Positions 4,710 through 6,558 of a stretch of 6,558 nucleotides of DNA are shown in pieces (within the stretch, counting starts at the first letter, position 1; each line of letters starts with the position of its first letter). The DNA is from Actinomycetota bacterium (GTDB lineage: Bacteria; Cyanobacteriota; Vampirovibrionia; Obscuribacterales; Obscuribacteraceae), in NCBI GenBank assembly GCA_903970355.1, contig CAJCIF010000071.1:1-6558 (forward strand). The letters are read 5' to 3'. The notes beneath the pieces are model-generated. The model saw only the letters and a list, made by a program, of their open reading frames with translations. It was not told the DNA's origin and did no database searches. Both the position numbers and the translations under genes were made by a program.

Positions 4710-5417
4710 TCATTTTCGCTTGCGCACACTGCCACAATCAGGACAGTCGTGTTGCGGATCTAGTCCGCGAATAATTTCGAATTCGCCACTCAGTGAATCA
4801 AATTTGAAAAGTTCATTGCCTTGCGTTGCCCCAATTTGAGCAATTATTTTCAAGGCCTCAATAGCCTGCCAGGATCCCACCATTTGTGCAACGGCGCTCA
4901 CCCCGATTGGTGAAGGGGGCTTGTGAGGTACGTCGTCTATGCCTGCCAGAGGCAGAGCACAACGCAAGCAGGCTGATTTCTTAGGCAGCATGGAATAGAT
5001 CTGCATGCGAAAACCAATTACGCCGGAGTGTATGAGTGGGCGTCCTACACTCATGCAAACATCGCTAGCGAGTAACTTGTCTTGCCAGTCTGAAAGGGCG
5101 TCGATAACAACTCCGCAATTTTGCACGAGCTGTTCCAGTGTATTTGCTTGCAATTTTTCCTTGCGAATCAATACATTTGCGTCCGGATACTCTTCCGTCA
5201 AGTCATGCAGCTCTTCTGCAGCAGCAGCGAGAGACTCTGCTTCTTTATCGACAACAAGAACGTTCCTCAAGCCCAACTGAATAAGACTTTTGGAAACAGC
5301 TATGCCGGAAGCGGTTGCGCCAAGTACAACTACTTTGCCGACATCCAGCTTCTTCTGCGCTTCTTCGGTTAAACCTGGTAAATGATTGTGTTCGTTAAGT
5401 GCCATCATGCAAGGCAT
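4710..5417 (-). CDS. reduced ThiF/MoeB/HesA-like (E1-type) protein
   Basis: This 235-residue protein has the E1-like adenylating fold of ThiF and MoeB. The Rossmann start is VVVLGATASGIA (29-40), with the family's GxGGxG loop altered to GATASG; D57 ends the second strand. VVIDALSD (103-110) corresponds to the family's D-x-T-D motif. CLRC (150-153) and CPDC (225-228) form the usual zinc-binding pair, and GVSAVAQMVGSWQAIEALK (172-190) is the conserved late helix. Missing are the N-terminal Y-x-R-Q, the NLxRQ segment normally after D57, and the cysteine between the two CxxC pairs. These usually help bind ATP or form the sulfur or thioester link, so activity is doubtful. Substrate unknown. It sits 17 bases downstream of the RND gene on the same strand, suggesting co-transcription. 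ATG 5417 has no strong ribosome binding site; ATG 5408 or 5405 are alternatives. Confidence 0.82.
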   Translation of the reverse strand: MPCMMALNEHNHLPGLTEEAQKKLDVGKVVVLGATASGIAVSKSLIQLGLRNVLVVDKEAESLAAAAEELHDLTEEYPDANVLIRKEKLQANTLEQLVQNCGVVIDALSDWQDKLLASDVCMSVGRPLIHSGVIGFRMQIYSMLPKKSACLRCALPLAGIDDVPHKPPSPIGVSAVAQMVGSWQAIEALKIIAQIGATQGNELFKFDSLSGEFEIIRGLDPQHDCPDCGSVRKRK

Positions 5418-5434
5418 CTTAACAGGTATGCGCT

Positions 5435-6558
5435 CTAATGCCCAGTGACGACAGGCTGAGCCGGCGGTGTATTTTTCACGTGGGCTTTGCGGTGAATGAC
5501 GCTAAAGACCAAGGGCACCCAGATAAGAGTAAAGAATGTGGCTATCACCAGACCGCCAATAACAGCACGACCCAGTGGAGCATTTTGAGCGCCACCGCTG
5601 CCGGAGCCTATCGCCATTGGCACCATACCAATAATCATTGCGGCAGCGGTCATAAGCACGGGCCGGAAACGTGTTTCCCCGGCAGCTAGAGCAGCATTGA
5701 GAGCGCTCATTCCTTCCGCCAATCGCTCCCGCGCAAAGCTTATAACAAGAATACTGTTTGCCGACGCAACACCTATACTCATAATCGCTCCCATCAATGC
5801 AGGAACGCTGAAGGTTGTTTGCGTTAGAAAGAGAGCCCAAATAATTCCGCAGAGAGCTCCTGGTATAGCCATCAAAATAATGAGCGGATCTGTCCAGGAC
5901 TGGTAATTGATAACGAGAAGCAAATAGACAAGAACGAGCGCCAGCACTATGCCGGAGAGCAACCCGGTGTAGGCAGTTCTCATGCTCACCATTTGCCCTC
6001 TTACATCAAGAAAAACACCGTGTGGAAGTTTGCCTTGGTAGGCAGCGACAATTTGTTCAACTTTCTGAGCAACAGAATTCAAATCCGTTCCTTCAACGTT
6101 GGCCAAAATATCCACAACTGGTTGAACGTTGTAGTGATTGATAATGGTTGGAGCGTAGGCGCGAGAGAACAAGGCAAGATTGCCCAACAACTGTGTCTTG
6201 CTGCCATCTGCTGAAGTTACAACCGTATTTGAAAGATCCGTCAAATCCGCTATCAATCTTTGCGGTGTTTGCACGGCAAGGCTGTAGTTGACACCATTTT
6301 TGGGATTGACCCAGAAGTTTGGCGCTGTTTGAAAGCTGGAACTAAGTGATACCAACATCGAATTGGCGACATCACGTTGAGCGAATCCTAACTGCGAAGC
6401 TTTCTCTCTGTCTACGTCCACATTGATGACCGGGCCATTGATAGATTGCTTGATATGAACGTCTACAGCTCCAGGAATGGCTTTTATTTGATCCTGAATT
6501 TTCTCCGCTAAGGCAAAGTTTGTTTTGAGATCCAGACCGCGCACCTGCACGTCAATTG
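5435..6558 (-). CDS. RND efflux permease, C-terminal part (5' end outside window)
   Basis: The visible 373 residues correspond to roughly the last third of an AcrB/CzcA-type inner-membrane permease, which uses the proton gradient to export solutes through an adaptor and an outer-membrane channel. Residues 1-195 are periplasmic porter/docking sequence: LAEKIQDQIKAIPGAVDV near the left end, then VDREKASQLGF, then PHGVFLDVRGQ. Five membrane segments follow at about 197-217, 223-246, 249-272, 298-317 and 330-352, matching TM8-12. Family signatures include GVASANSILVISFARERLAEG (TM10 to loop), RFRPVLMTAAAMIIG (TM11) and APLGRAVIGGLVIATFF (TM12). The reading frame is open at base 6558 (I-D-V-Q-V-R-G-L-D), so a GTG at 6550 is not the start. 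The tail (353 on) is short and proline-containing. The substrate class cannot be decided from this part. It probably heads an operon with the ThiF-like gene. Confidence 0.93.
   Translation of the reverse strand, partial: IDVQVRGLDLKTNFALAEKIQDQIKAIPGAVDVHIKQSINGPVINVDVDREKASQLGFAQRDVANSMLVSLSSSFQTAPNFWVNPKNGVNYSLAVQTPQRLIADLTDLSNTVVTSADGSKTQLLGNLALFSRAYAPTIINHYNVQPVVDILANVEGTDLNSVAQKVEQIVAAYQGKLPHGVFLDVRGQMVSMRTAYTGLLSGIVLALVLVYLLLVINYQSWTDPLIILMAIPGALCGIIWALFLTQTTFSVPALMGAIMSIGVASANSILVISFARERLAEGMSALNAALAAGETRFRPVLMTAAAMIIGMVPMAIGSGSGGAQNAPLGRAVIGGLVIATFFTLIWVPLVFSVIHRKAHVKNTPPAQPVVTGH

Overview
The window looks like a stretch of chromosome from a Gram-negative-type (two-membrane) bacterium of moderate GC content. 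The clues are the C-terminal part of an RND efflux permease, two proteins with export signals, and strong uniform AAGGAGG ribosome binding sites. I cannot name the species. The mix of an LRV-repeat protein, a reduced ThiF-like protein and clustered Hsp20 genes would fit an environmental lineage, for instance a non-photosynthetic cyanobacterial relative, but that is a guess.

Layout, left to right. Positions 1-168 hold a tandem array of a 25-base unit: five perfect copies, then a decayed edge. The array runs off the left end. Positions 169-410 hold no gene I can support. Positions 411-3613 carry a five-gene minus-strand cluster. In transcription order it encodes three cytoplasmic-type small heat shock proteins (sHsp, Hsp20 family), a fourth Hsp20 protein with an N-terminal export signal, and a YfdX-family protein, also with an export signal. 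The first four genes are 23-33 bases apart and the last gap is 104 bases. The 566 bases at 3614-4179 hold the probable control region of this cluster, an imperfect long inverted repeat, and a strong minus-strand rho-independent terminator at 4026-4058. Positions 4180-4650 encode a small LRV-repeat protein on the plus strand. Convergent to it, on the minus strand, are a short ThiF/MoeB/HesA-like protein (4710-5417) and, 17 bases upstream of that, the C-terminal third of an RND permease (5435-6558), which continues beyond the window.

The Hsp20/YfdX cluster is the main point of interest. Hsp20 and YfdX genes also occur together in the transmissible heat-resistance islands of Enterobacteria (LHR/tLST), but this cluster has four Hsp20 paralogues in a row and no ClpK or FtsH in view. 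My reading is that it is a stress-protection operon that places holdase-type chaperones both in the cytoplasm (first three products) and outside the inner membrane (exported Hsp20 plus YfdX). The RND-ThiF pair and the LRV gene are neighbours with no clear functional tie to it.
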